This document shows, piece by piece, positions 45,535-55,381 of a stretch of 64,000 nucleotides of DNA (within the stretch, counting starts at the first letter, position 1; each line of letters opens with the position of its first letter). The stretch covers positions 1-64,000 of the forward strand of contig JAFKFS010000023.1 in the NCBI GenBank assembly GCA_017308115.1, read 5' to 3'. The notes beneath the pieces are model-generated. The model did no database searches and had not been told where the DNA came from. It was given only the letters and a program-made list of their open reading frames with translations. The position numbers were made by a program, and so were the translations under genes. The DNA comes from Bordetella sp. Lineage in GTDB: Bacteria; Pseudomonadota; Alphaproteobacteria; Caulobacterales; Caulobacteraceae.

Positions 45535-46020
45535 ATGCGTATCGGACTTTATCCGGGGACCTTCGACCCTGTGACCAACGGCCATCTCGATATCATCGGG
45601 CGGGCGGTCAAGCTGGTGGACCGGCTGGTCATCGGCGTGGCTCAGAACGACGACAAGGGCCCGCTGTTCTCCACCGCCGAGCGGGTCGAGATGATCAAGG
45701 CCGAGGTGGCGCGCTTCAACGCCGACATCGAGGTCAGGCCGTTCTCCAGCCTGCTGATGCACTTCGCCGAGGAACTGGACGCCAACGTCATCATACGCGG
45801 CCTGCGCGCCGTCGCCGATTTCGAGTATGAGTTCCAGATGACGGCGATGAATCAGCGCCTCAACAGCGACATAGAGACGGTGTTCCTGATGGCCGATCCG
45901 CGGCATCAGGCGATCGCCTCGCGACTGGTGAAGGAAATCGCCCGGCTGGACGGCCGGATCGACAGCTTCGTCAGCCCGGCGGTCGCCGCGAGCGTGCTGG
46001 CCAAGGTCAAGAAGGGTTGA
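45535..46020 (+). CDS. coaD: Phosphopantetheine adenylyltransferase
   Basis: A 161-residue enzyme for the fourth step of CoA synthesis. The nucleotidyl motif GTFDPVTNGHLDI (H17), RGLRAVADFEYEFQMTAMNQ and the ATP-binding tail VSPAVAASVLAKVKKG are intact. Length is normal. It overlaps or abuts the following cyclophilin gene, as coaD-ppi pairs do in many alphaproteobacteria. Confidence 0.96.
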   Translation: MRIGLYPGTFDPVTNGHLDIIGRAVKLVDRLVIGVAQNDDKGPLFSTAERVEMIKAEVARFNADIEVRPFSSLLMHFAEELDANVIIRGLRAVADFEYEFQMTAMNQRLNSDIETVFLMADPRHQAIASRLVKEIARLDGRIDSFVSPAVAASVLAKVKKG

Positions 46021-46028
46021 GGTCGGGT

Positions 46029-46868
46029 TTGAAGATCAAGTCTGTGATGGCGCTGGCGGCGGGCGCGGCCCTGTTGTCCGGCGGGGCGATGGCTCAGTCG
46101 GGCGATTGGCGCACCGTGGCGCCCGAGAACCTGTGGGTGATCGACACGGCCAGGGGACGCATCCTGGTCGAGCTGGAGCCGCGCGCGGCGCCGAACCACG
46201 TGGAGCGCATCCGCGCTCTCACCAATCAGGGCTTCTATGACGGACTGAAGTTCCACCGCGTCATCCCGAACTTCATGGCCCAGACCGGCGATCCCAAGGG
46301 CACGGGCGAAGGCGGCAGCGAACTGCCGGACCTGAAGGGCGAGTTCACCTTCCGGCGCGGCCGCGACAGCGGCTTCGTCCCGGTCGAGAACAGCGGGCCG
46401 GGCCTGCGCGGCGTCATGGGCTCCATCCCCGTAGTGACCCAGCCGGACGCCCAGATGTTCGTGACGGCCGACTTCAAGACTCCGGCTCAGGGCCTGTTCT
46501 GCCCGGGCGTGGCGGGCATGGCGCGCGCCGGTTCGCCCGACAGCGCCAACAGCCAGTTCTTCCTGATGACGGGGCAGAACGACAGCCTGAACGGCGGCTA
46601 CACCGTCTTCGGCCGGGTGGTGCAGGGACTGGACGTCGTGAAGGCGCTCAAGTCCGGCAATGAGGCCGCCGACGGCGCCGTCGGCGCCGACGCCGATGTC
46701 ATGACGCGGGCGCGCCTGGCCTCGTCCATGCCGGCGGCCGAGCGGCCGACGATCCGCGTGGCCGCGCCCGGCTCGGCGCCCTTCAACGCCGCGGTCGAGG
46801 CGGCGCGGGCCGAGAAGGGCGCAGCCTTCAACATCTGCGATGTCCAGCTCCCCGTTCAGGGCGGCTGA
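46029..46868 (+). CDS. Exported peptidyl-prolyl isomerase (cyclophilin)
   Basis: A 279-residue periplasmic cyclophilin that speeds proline isomerisation in folding envelope proteins. Signal peptide MKIKSVMALAAGAALLSGGA, then FHRVIPNFMAQTGDP with the catalytic Arg, and SANSQFFLMTG. An insertion and a C-terminal extension lengthen it compared with the 170-residue minimal domain. TTG 46029 with GAGG about 6 bases upstream is chosen over TTG 46017, which overlaps the coaD stop. A broken paralogue follows. Confidence 0.9.
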   Translation: MKIKSVMALAAGAALLSGGAMAQSGDWRTVAPENLWVIDTARGRILVELEPRAAPNHVERIRALTNQGFYDGLKFHRVIPNFMAQTGDPKGTGEGGSELPDLKGEFTFRRGRDSGFVPVENSGPGLRGVMGSIPVVTQPDAQMFVTADFKTPAQGLFCPGVAGMARAGSPDSANSQFFLMTGQNDSLNGGYTVFGRVVQGLDVVKALKSGNEAADGAVGADADVMTRARLASSMPAAERPTIRVAAPGSAPFNAAVEAARAEKGAAFNICDVQLPVQGG

Positions 46869-46899
46869 ACATCGCCCGCCGCGCCGGGGAGGGCGAGAC

Positions 46900-47759
46900 A
46901 TGAGGCAGACGTTTTCGATGGCGGGCGCGGCTCTTCTGGCCGTCGTCCTGGCCGGCGTCGCGACGGCCGCGTCGGCTCAGAGCGCCCCGCCGCCGGGCGA
47001 TGCGAGTCCCGCCGTCGCGGCGGAGGACTGGCGCCAGGCGGCGCCGGATAATCTTCTGGTCATCGACACCACCAAGGGCCGTATCCTGGTCGAGATGACG
47101 CCCGAGGCCGCCCCCGGCCACGTGGACCGCATCCGCCTTCTGGCCACGGCTTCATGGCCCAGACGGGCGATCCCTTGGGCACCGGCGAGGGCCAGAGCTG
47201 GCATCCCGACCTGAAGGCCGAGTTCACCTTCCGCCGCGACGCCCAGACGCCCTTCGTCGCCGTGGCCGCCCCGGCGGGCGCCCTGGTCGGCTTCGTCCAT
47301 TCCCTGCCGGTCCAGACCCAGCCCGACGCCGTGATGGCGACGACGCCGGACGGCAAGGTTCACGCCTGGGGTCTGTATTGCCCCGGCGTCGCGGGCATGG
47401 CGCGCGACGAGGCGCCTGACAGCGCCAACAGCCAGTTCTTCCTGATGCGACAGCCCTATCCGGCGCTGGACAAGCGCTACACCGTCTGGGGGCGGGTCGT
47501 GTCCGGCCTCAATGTGGTGCGCGCCCTCAAGTTCAGCCCCAAGCCGGACGGCGTCGTGACCGACCCCGATCGCATGACACGCGTGCGCGTCGCGGGCGAC
47601 CTGCCGGAGGGCGAGCGCCCGTCGGTGCGGATTCTGAGCGCCTCCAGCGCGCCGTTCCGCGCCCTGGTCGAGACGACGCGCAAGGCCAGGGGCGCCGACT
47701 TCTCCGTATGCGATGTCGACGTGCCGGTCGAGGTGGCCGCAGGCGGCCTGCCGCGCTGA
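46900..47759 (+). pseudogene. Second exported cyclophilin, disrupted by a deletion
   Basis: The first frame (46900 to about 47150) gives a signal peptide (MRQTFSMAGAALLAVVLAGV) and the cyclophilin start TTKGRILVEMTPEAAPGHVDRI. The reading then shifts frame to MAQTGDPLGTGEG... SANSQFFLM and runs to 47759. Alignment with the intact neighbour shows a net loss of about 43 bases near 47145, taking out the segment with the catalytic FHRVIP. Even with a restored frame, that segment would be missing. It is a decayed tandem duplicate, unless the deletion is an assembly error. Confidence 0.82.
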
Positions 47760-48200
47760 TCAGTCTTTCGCGGGCATTGCGGCGGGCGCCGCCCGCCCGG
47801 TGCGTCCGTGTCGCAGGCAGGACAGGAACAGCGTCGTGATCAGGCCGATGTTCCAGACATAATAGGCCGAGACATAGGCCCACTGCTCCAGACGGATGTC
47901 CGTGATGAAGACATAGTGGGTGGCCAGCACCAGGAATTGGAAGCCCGCCGCCGCCGGCATCCACCAAGTTCGGCTTCTCGACGCGCCGTAGAGCAGGAAC
48001 AGGAAGACCAGGCTGTCCGCGGACACGGCGCCCCAGGGCGGCGAGCGATAGTCGAACGGGACGACGTTGGAGACGATCCAGGCGATCCCCATGACCGCCG
48101 AGGCGGCGCGTTGCCACGGTCCGCCGCGCCAGACGGCCACAAGCGCGGTCAGAAGGAAAAAGGCGAGGGTGAAGAGATAAATGGGTGACATGGCCAGCAT
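47760..48200 (-). CDS. Hypothetical membrane protein, about four helices
   Basis: A 146-residue protein with hydrophobic helices at about 5-24 (PIYLFTLAFFLLTALVAV), 33-50, 62-73 and 80-95, 110-127. No family was recognised. GAGGGTGAC precedes ATG 48200; a second in-frame Met three codons later (MSPIYL) is possible. Its stop is directly adjacent to the end of the convergent cyclophilin remnant. Confidence 0.68.
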   Translation of the reverse strand: MLAMSPIYLFTLAFFLLTALVAVWRGGPWQRAASAVMGIAWIVSNVVPFDYRSPPWGAVSADSLVFLFLLYGASRSRTWWMPAAAGFQFLVLATHYVFITDIRLEQWAYVSAYYVWNIGLITTLFLSCLRHGRTGRAAPAAMPAKD

Positions 48201-48215
48201 GTCACCCTCATCGAT

Positions 48216-48572
48216 TCAGGCGGCCCGATCAACCAGGGCCAGGCGCGTTTCGCGCGGCACGGGTTCGTCCGACTTGTCCAGTCCGCCCAGGCGTATGCTG
48301 CGGAACCGCGTCTGGCTTTTCACCTCGGCCAGGGCCCCGTGAAGCTCCACCATGGCCTTCTGGGCCTCGACCTGGGCCGCCATGGCCCGCGCCAGGGCGT
48401 CAAAGGCCGGTTGGCCGACGGTGGTCGAGAGGCCCGCCGCGCGACGTCCGCGCGTCAGGGCCTGGGCCAATTGGCCCAATCGCTCGATGGACTGGTCCTG
48501 CCCCTGTTCGGCGCGACAAAGGGCGCGTTGGATCTTGGCGGCGATGAGCGTCGCCTCTTCGCTTCTTTTCAT
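48216..48572 (-). CDS. Small hypothetical protein
   Basis: A 118-residue, mainly helical cytoplasmic protein (MKRSEEATLIAAKIQRALCR and on; FDALARAMAAQVEAQKAMVE looks coiled-coil). No membrane segment or known motif. It lies 15 bases upstream of the membrane protein gene and downstream of the helix-turn-helix locus on the same strand. Confidence 0.6.
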   Translation of the reverse strand: MKRSEEATLIAAKIQRALCRAEQGQDQSIERLGQLAQALTRGRRAAGLSTTVGQPAFDALARAMAAQVEAQKAMVELHGALAEVKSQTRFRSIRLGGLDKSDEPVPRETRLALVDRAA

Positions 48573-48601
48573 GACTCGTTCCGTATTTGAACGGCGCCGG
48601 A

Positions 48602-49240
48602 TCACCCCCCATACCGCAGATGCTGCAGCACGAAGGCGAACCTTTGGGCGCCGGCTGCAGCTGTCAGGATCCAGGCCGCTGCGGCGGCGACGCCGAAGAC
48701 GACCAGAAGGCTTCCGAGGCGTCCGCTTCCGTCTCCGAGGGACAGAAGTTGGCGTCCAGCATCGCCGCGGCGATGTAGGCCACCTCCGTCATGACGGCGG
48801 TCGGGGTGAGGAAGACCGCTTGTTTGCGGGTCCCCTCGACCAGATGACGGACCATCCGCTTCTTCGCTTCGGTCGGAGCCAGCTCGTGGAACACGGCTTC
48901 CAACTCGCGCCATTTCAGCGGCGGCATCATTTCCTGGAGATCGGTCATCGGGCGCCCTTTCAGCGGCCCGATCCAGCGCGAGAGGGTGGCTCTCGACCAT
49001 TGGCGCCGATCCGTCTTGGGAAGCATTCCCAATGCCCGGCCGGCTTTCCGAGGCCAGCACCAGGGCCGCCGCGACGCGGCTGTCGACCTGCAGCTTGCGG
49101 ACGGCGTTCTCGCAGTGACGATCGACCGTGCCGGGCTTTATGCCGAGCTGGCGCGCGATCTGCTTGGAGTTGAAATGGGCGTGGACGAGCCGCAGGCATT
49201 GCCTCTCGCGCTCCGTCAGCCGCTCCACCAAACTCGTCAC
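48602..49240 (-). CDS. LuxR-type helix-turn-helix protein, reading frame uncertain beyond the N-terminus
   Basis: The 212-residue frame starts with a clear LuxR/FixJ-type HTH (LTERERQCLRLVHAHFNSKQ, IARQLGIKPGTVDRHCENAV) and ends with a hydrophobic helix (SLLVVFGVAAAAAWILTAAA). The stretch from about residue 95 to 165 does not look like protein in this frame: third positions lose their G/C bias while another frame there (48664-48948) has it. A short HTH plus C-terminal helix is a known build in Caulobacterales, so the ends are probably real. Frameshifts or overlapping genes are the alternatives. Confidence 0.5.
   Translation of the reverse strand: MTSLVERLTERERQCLRLVHAHFNSKQIARQLGIKPGTVDRHCENAVRKLQVDSRVAAALVLASESRPGIGNASQDGSAPMVESHPLALDRAAERAPDDRSPGNDAAAEMARVGSRVPRAGSDRSEEADGPSSGRGDPQTSGLPHPDRRHDGGGLHRRGDAGRQLLSLGDGSGRLGSLLVVFGVAAAAAWILTAAAGAQRFAFVLQHLRYGG
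48664..48948 (-). CDS. Possible 94-residue protein in an alternative frame of the HTH locus
   Basis: MTDLQEMMPPLKWRELEAVF, then HELAPTEAKKRMVRHLVEG and AVMTEVAYIAAAML, reads like a real helical protein with strong third-position G/C. AAAGGG lies 6-7 bases before ATG 48948. It overlaps the 212-residue HTH frame and ends in an unconvincing SSSASPPQRPGS; a shift near 48730 would instead join it to the hydrophobic helix of the other frame. Confidence 0.5.
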   Translation of the reverse strand: MTDLQEMMPPLKWRELEAVFHELAPTEAKKRMVRHLVEGTRKQAVFLTPTAVMTEVAYIAAAMLDANFCPSETEADASEAFWSSSASPPQRPGS

Positions 49241-49375
49241 TGGTCGGATTCCCTAACCCAATAGGCGACATGACCTTTCGCCCAGGCGGGGATTGCGGGC
49301 AAGAGCGATAGCGGCTCTGTGAAGCGGAAGGCCGGTCGGGCCGGGGCCGCCGCTGCAGCCGTTCGAGCGGCCAAG

Positions 49376-49405
49376 AAAAAACGCCGGAGCTTTCGCCCCG
49401 GCGTT
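49376..49405 (-). terminator. Rho-independent terminator after gltA
   Basis: AACGCCGG and CCGGCGTT flank a short loop (49380-49405) and the minus strand continues with TTTTTTC. It lies 26 bases past the gltA stop. Confidence 0.88.
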
Positions 49406-49430
49406 CTGCCTTCTCGCGTCGTGCGACGGC

Positions 49431-50732
<1,302 letters not shown>

Positions 50733-50800
50733 CTAGGCCCCTTGTTCTTCTTCACGACCGGCGCGCGGGGAGGCGGGCGGCCTGAGTTGGTTATGGGTGT

Positions 50801-52216
50801 TCACTTAGTCTGTTGCAGCGCATCATCCAAGCGTCCGAGACTTTCGTCGCGGCCCAAGGCGCACAGCGTCCGGGCGATATCGGGCGACGTGGAACCGCCC
50901 GTCAAGGCCGCGCGCATGGAAGGCCCTATTTTTCCAAAGCCTACGCCCTCTTCCTGGGCGAAAACCTTAAGCTCCGCCTCAAGGGCGAAGACGTCCCAGC
51001 TCTGGAAAAGGCCCAGTCGTTCACGCAGTCGTGAAATTCGCTCGCCGTTTTCGCCCTGCAGCAAACCGGCGGATTTCTCGTTCAAGGCGAGCGGACGCGC
51101 CTGCAGGACGAAGGCGGTCTGGTCCGCCAGCTCCGGAATGGTCTTGGCGCGGTCCTTGACGAAGGGCATGGCCCGCAGGAGCCGCTCCTCGTCATCCGGC
51201 TGCAAGGCCCGTCCGCGCGCCAGATGGGCGTCCAGCGTCAGCTTGGCCAGACGGTCGTCGTCGGCCAGACGCAGCCAGTGGGCGTTGACGTGGGCCAGCT
51301 TGTCGAAGTCCAGGCGGGCGGGCGCCTTGTTGACCCCGGCCAGGTCGAACCAGGCCAACGCCTGCTCGTCGCTGAACAGTTCGTCGTCGCCGTGGGCCCA
51401 GCCCAGCCGGGCCAGGTAGTTGCGCATGGCCTCGGGCAGATAGCCCATGTCGGCGTATTCGTGCACCGCCTGGGCGCCGTGGCGCTTGGACAGCTTGGCG
51501 CCGTCCGGGCCGTGGATCAGGGGAATGTGGGCGAAGGTCGGCCGCGTCCAGCCCAGGGCGTCGTAGATCAGGCTCTGGCGGGCGGCGTTGTTCAGATGGT
51601 CGTCGCCGCGAATGACGTGGGTCACGCCCATGTCGTGATCGTCCACCACCACGGCCAGATTATAGGTCGGCGCCCCGTCCGAGCGCAGGATGACCAGATC
51701 GTCCAGCGATGCGGATTCCCAGCGCACGCTTCCCTGCACGGCGTCCTCGACCACGACGGCCTGGTCCAGCGGGCGGCGGAAGCGCACCGTATGCGGCTTG
51801 GCCAGGTCGTCGACGCTGGGCTGGCGGTCGCGCCAGGGCGAGACGAAGTCGCGGCCCTCGGCCTTGGCCTGGTCGCGCAGGGCCGCCGTCTCGTCGGCGG
51901 TCAGGAAGTCGCGATAGGCGTGGCCCGTCGCCAGCAGCTGGTCGACGACTTCGCGGTGACGGTCGGCGCGGGCGAATTGGAAGACGGGCTCTTCGTCGCC
52001 GAACAGCTCCAGCCAGGACAGGCCGTCGAAGATGGCCTTCACCGCCTCATCGGTCGAACGCTCGCGGTCGGTGTCCTCGATGCGGATCAGGAATTTGCCG
52101 CCGCGTCCCTTGGCGTACAGCCAATTGAATAACGCGGTTCTCGCCCCGCCGATATGCAGGTAGCCTGTGGGCGAGGGGGCGAAGCGGGTGACGACGGTCG
52201 AGGAAGGGGAGGTCAT
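50801..52216 (-). CDS. gltX: Glutamate-tRNA ligase
   Basis: A 471-residue class I aminoacyl-tRNA synthetase. The HIGH motif is PTGYLHIGGART and the KMSKS motif is AKLSKRHGA; FLIRIEDTDRERS and DDHDMGVTHVIRGDDHLNN are further GluRS motifs. The start MTSPSSTV at 52216 is chosen; an ATG at 52231 is in frame and neither has a clear ribosome binding site. It is divergent from comEC with about 60 bases between. Confidence 0.95.
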   Translation of the reverse strand: MTSPSSTVVTRFAPSPTGYLHIGGARTALFNWLYAKGRGGKFLIRIEDTDRERSTDEAVKAIFDGLSWLELFGDEEPVFQFARADRHREVVDQLLATGHAYRDFLTADETAALRDQAKAEGRDFVSPWRDRQPSVDDLAKPHTVRFRRPLDQAVVVEDAVQGSVRWESASLDDLVILRSDGAPTYNLAVVVDDHDMGVTHVIRGDDHLNNAARQSLIYDALGWTRPTFAHIPLIHGPDGAKLSKRHGAQAVHEYADMGYLPEAMRNYLARLGWAHGDDELFSDEQALAWFDLAGVNKAPARLDFDKLAHVNAHWLRLADDDRLAKLTLDAHLARGRALQPDDEERLLRAMPFVKDRAKTIPELADQTAFVLQARPLALNEKSAGLLQGENGERISRLRERLGLFQSWDVFALEAELKVFAQEEGVGFGKIGPSMRAALTGGSTSPDIARTLCALGRDESLGRLDDALQQTK

Positions 52217-52274
52217 AGAGGCAGGATCCATAGGGCAGGGTCTTATACGCCCGCCCGTGGGGAAGCGAACCCTC

Positions 52275-54365
52275 ATGGCCCGGTTAATTGACAGCCTGGG
52301 CGACGAGGCGCGGGCGCAGCAGGAACGCTGGCCCCTGTGGTCGTCCGTCTGCTTCGGCGCGGGGTGCGCCGCCTATTTCGCCTTGAAAGCGGAGCCGGCG
52401 GCGTGGCCCTCGGCGGCGGTCGCCCTGGCGCTGCTCGGCGCCTGGATCGTCGGGCGGGCGCGAGGCCTGCCGCGCTGGGCGACCTTGATCCTGCTGATGC
52501 TGGCCTGCCTCAGCGGCGGGCTGGCGGTCGCGAAGCTGAGGGCGGACGCGGTGGCGGCGCCGATCGCGCCGGCGGACATGGCGCCCACCCAGGTCGAGGG
52601 CTGGATCATGGACGTGGATTCGCCGGGGCAGAACGGCGCGCGCGTGGTCGTGGCCCCGGTGAGGGTGCGGGGCCTCGAACCCGAGGCGACGCCCGAGCGT
52701 CTGCGCATCACGCTGAAGGGCGCGCCGCCGCCGCCCGGCGCGGCGATCCGCGTCTTCGGCATCCTGAACCCGCCGCCGCCGCCCGCCAGTCCCGGCGCCT
52801 ACGACTTCGGACGCAACGCCTATTTTCAGGGCATGGGCGGGACGCTGTTCGCCCTGGGACCGACGCGGCCCGCCGATCTGCCGTCGCCGCCGTGGCGGGT
52901 GCGCATGGAGATGAAGGTCAACGCCGTGCGCTACGCCCTGGCCGAGCGGATCGTGGCGCGCCTCGGCGAGCGGACGGGCGGGGTGGCGGCGGCCATGACC
53001 ACGGGGCACGAGACCTGGATCCAGAGCCCGGACCTGGACGCCATGCGGGATTCGGGACTGGCGCACATCCTGTCGATCTCGGGCCTGCACATGGCGGTCG
53101 TGGGGGGCTTCGTCTTCTTCGCCGTGCGGTTGCTGGTCGCGGCCTGGCCGTGGCTGGCGCTGCGGGCCTCGGGCAAGAAGGTCGCGGCGGTGGCGGGCCT
53201 GATCGCGGTCGGGACCTATCTGGTCATCTCGGGCGCGCCGCCCCCGGCCGAGCGGGCGGCGATCACGGCGTCGATCGCCTTTCTGGCGATCCTGACGGAT
53301 CGGCAGGCGGTGACCATGCGCGCGCTGGCGGCGGCGGCCTTCGTGGTCCTGTTGCTGCGGCCCGAGGCGGTGGTGACGCCGGGGTTCCAGATGTCGTTCG
53401 CGGCGACGGCGGCCCTGGTCGCCCTGGTCGAGGTCTGGCCGCGCCGCATCCGCGAGTTCGCCGCGCCCTGGCCCATTGTCGCGGTGCAGCGGTTCGGCAG
53501 CTGGCTGCTGGCCGCCTGCGCCGCCAGCCTGGTGGCGGGCATGGCGACCGGGCCGTTCGCCATGCAGCATTTCAACCGCACGGCCGTCTATGGGCTGATC
53601 GCCAACCTGGCGACGGCGCCGCTGGCCGACTTCGTCATGATGCCCGCCCTGGCGTTGGGCGCGGCGCTGGAGCCGCTGGGCCTGGGCGCACCCTTCCTGT
53701 GGCTGGCGGGGAAGTCGGTGGACGCCATGCTGGCCATCGGCCACTGGGCGGCGGGCCTGCCCGGCGCCGTCCAGGCGATCCCCAGCGCCCCTGCGGCGGC
53801 CTTGCCGGTCGCCTTTCTGGGGATTCTGTTCATGTGCCTGTGGCGCGGGCGATGGCGGTGGTTGGGCCTGCCTTTCGCGGCGGCGGTGCTGATCTGGCCG
53901 CGCCCGGCGCCGCCGGACGTCTGGATCGGCGACGGCGGGGCCAATGGGGCGTATCGGCAGGGAGAGCAGGCGGTCGTGATGCGGCCGGCGGTCCGACAGT
54001 TCGCCAGCGACCTGTGGTCCCGGCGGCGAGGTTTGGCGGCGGTCGGGCGATCGTCCGAGGGCTGGGCCTGCAAGCGATCGTTCTGCGCGCCGGACGGCGA
54101 GGCGGGGACGCTGGCCCTGTGGTGGGGCAAGGCGGCGCCGGGCGAGGCGCAGATGGATCAGATGTGTCGCAGCGCCGAGGTGGTCAGCGTGCGGGCCGTG
54201 GTCGGCGCCCTGCCGCCGTCCTGCGAGGGGCGGCTGGTGCTGGACGGCGCCGACCATGCGCGCGGCGGCTCGGTGGAGCTGTGGCGTGACGAGGCGGGCG
54301 GCTGGCGCGCCCTGTGGGCGGCGGAGGTGCGGGGACGTCGGCCGTGGAGCGAGGTCTATTCCTAA
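52275..54365 (+). CDS. comEC: ComEC/Rec2 family competence protein
   Basis: A 696-residue polytopic membrane protein, the DNA-uptake channel in naturally competent bacteria. An N-terminal membrane region and a DUF4131/OB-like domain (about 85-190) precede the competence domain with LAHILSISGLHMAVVGGFVFF and PPPAERAAITASIAFLAIL. The C-terminal part (WIGDGGANGAYRQG) is shorter than the full metallo-beta-lactamase domain of other ComECs, as usual in alphaproteobacteria. GGGGAAG precedes ATG 52275. Whether the organism is competent is unknown. Confidence 0.9.
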   Translation: MARLIDSLGDEARAQQERWPLWSSVCFGAGCAAYFALKAEPAAWPSAAVALALLGAWIVGRARGLPRWATLILLMLACLSGGLAVAKLRADAVAAPIAPADMAPTQVEGWIMDVDSPGQNGARVVVAPVRVRGLEPEATPERLRITLKGAPPPPGAAIRVFGILNPPPPPASPGAYDFGRNAYFQGMGGTLFALGPTRPADLPSPPWRVRMEMKVNAVRYALAERIVARLGERTGGVAAAMTTGHETWIQSPDLDAMRDSGLAHILSISGLHMAVVGGFVFFAVRLLVAAWPWLALRASGKKVAAVAGLIAVGTYLVISGAPPPAERAAITASIAFLAILTDRQAVTMRALAAAAFVVLLLRPEAVVTPGFQMSFAATAALVALVEVWPRRIREFAAPWPIVAVQRFGSWLLAACAASLVAGMATGPFAMQHFNRTAVYGLIANLATAPLADFVMMPALALGAALEPLGLGAPFLWLAGKSVDAMLAIGHWAAGLPGAVQAIPSAPAAALPVAFLGILFMCLWRGRWRWLGLPFAAAVLIWPRPAPPDVWIGDGGANGAYRQGEQAVVMRPAVRQFASDLWSRRRGLAAVGRSSEGWACKRSFCAPDGEAGTLALWWGKAAPGEAQMDQMCRSAEVVSVRAVVGALPPSCEGRLVLDGADHARGGSVELWRDEAGGWRALWAAEVRGRRPWSEVYS

Positions 54366-54366
54366 C

Positions 54367-54507
54367 CCGCTCATCCCGGCGGACGCCGGAAGCCAGCAAG
54401 AGCCACACGCGCCGTCATTGGCCGGAAGAAGCTGGATGACAGGCAGACTTCAAACGGCCCCGCTTGAAGCCAAAGCCCTGGGTCCCGGCCTCCGCCGGGA
54501 TGAGCGG
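54367..54507. repeat. 141-bp inverted-repeat element, copy 3
   Basis: Arm 54367-54396 (CCGCTCATCCCGGCGGACGC and on) is repeated inverted at 54478-54507. The arms are the same family as those around the GIY-YIG gene at 19.2-19.7 kb, but the loop is longer (81 bases) and no nuclease gene is next to it. It lies between comEC and lexA, which converge. Confidence 0.85.
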
Positions 54508-54554
54508 AAATGGGAAAGCGGCGCCTGATGGCGCAGGCTAGGAGGCCGCGGCCC

Positions 54555-55259
54555 TCAGTGGTACCGGCGCAGCAGGCCGACCAGCTTGCCCTGGACCTCG
54601 ACCTGGTCGGGGCCGAAGATGCGGGTCTCATAGGCGCTGTTGGCGGGCTCCAGGGCGATGGACTGGCCCTTCTTGCGCAGGCGTTTCAGTGTGGCCTCCT
54701 CGCCCTCGACCAGGGCGACGACGATCTCGCCGGAGGAGGCGTTCTCCACGCGCTTGATGATGACGGTGTCGCCGTCGAGGATGCCGGCCTCGATCATGGA
54801 GTCGCCCTCGATCTCGAGCAGGTAGTGTTCCCCGGCGCCCAGCATGGTTTCCGGCACGGGCAGGCGTTCGCGCTCGTGCTGGATGGCGGCGATGGGGGTG
54901 CCGGCGGCGATCTTGCCCAGCAGGGGCAGGTCGCGCACGTCGTTGGCGGCCTCGGCGACGGCGGGGCGAGGGTTCAGGCCGCCGCCCTGGATCACGTCGG
55001 GCTTGAAGGGAGCGCGGCCCTTGGCCGGGGCGGCGGTCGTCGCCTGTTCGGGCAGTTTGACCACTTCCAGCGCGCGGGCGCGGTGGGCCAGGCGGCGGAT
55101 GAAGCCGCGTTCCTCCAGCGCCGTGATCAGGCGGTGGATGCCGGACTTGGACGCCAGGTCCAGCGCCTCCTTCATCTCGTCGAAGGAGGGCGACACGCCC
55201 GTCTCCCGGATGCGCTCATGAATGAACATCAGGAGTTCGTGCTGTTTCTTCGTGAGCAT
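54555..55259 (-). CDS. lexA: LexA repressor
   Basis: A 234-residue SOS repressor. The N-terminal winged helix ([40 protein letters not shown]) binds operators; a longer linker than in E. coli follows. The self-cleavage site is A119-G120 ([10 protein letters not shown]), and the catalytic pair is S154 ([10 protein letters not shown]) and K192 (ATLKRLRK). Two LexA boxes upstream indicate autoregulation. Confidence 0.97.
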   Translation of the reverse strand: MLTKKQHELLMFIHERIRETGVSPSFDEMKEALDLASKSGIHRLITALEERGFIRRLAHRARALEVVKLPEQATTAAPAKGRAPFKPDVIQGGGLNPRPAVAEAANDVRDLPLLGKIAAGTPIAAIQHERERLPVPETMLGAGEHYLLEIEGDSMIEAGILDGDTVIIKRVENASSGEIVVALVEGEEATLKRLRKKGQSIALEPANSAYETRIFGPDQVEVQGKLVGLLRRYH

Positions 55260-55272
55260 GGCGGCGAATCCA

Positions 55273-55287
55273 GAACAAGGCGTGAAC
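55273..55287. promoter_or_regulatory. LexA box 1 in the lexA promoter
   Basis: GAAC-AAGGCGT-GAAC fits the GTTC-N7-GTTC consensus on the opposite strand exactly, 14 bases upstream of the lexA ATG. Confidence 0.75.
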
Positions 55288-55297
55288 CGTTCGTGAT

Positions 55298-55312
55298 GTT
55301 CTGTAAGTGTTC
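55298..55312. promoter_or_regulatory. LexA box 2 in the lexA promoter
   Basis: GTTC-TGTAAGT-GTTC is an exact match to the consensus, 25 bases from the start of box 1, centre to centre. The two boxes are in opposite orientation. Confidence 0.8.
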
Positions 55313-55381
55313 TGGTTAAAAGTCAACTAACGCCACGCTGAACCCCCGCGCCCGCCGCATGACGGGCGCGGGGACAGGGCC

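Noticed and set aside
54367..54507. Insertion-sequence ends
   Set aside because: No transposase frame lies between or beside the arms; better explained as a stand-alone palindromic repeat.
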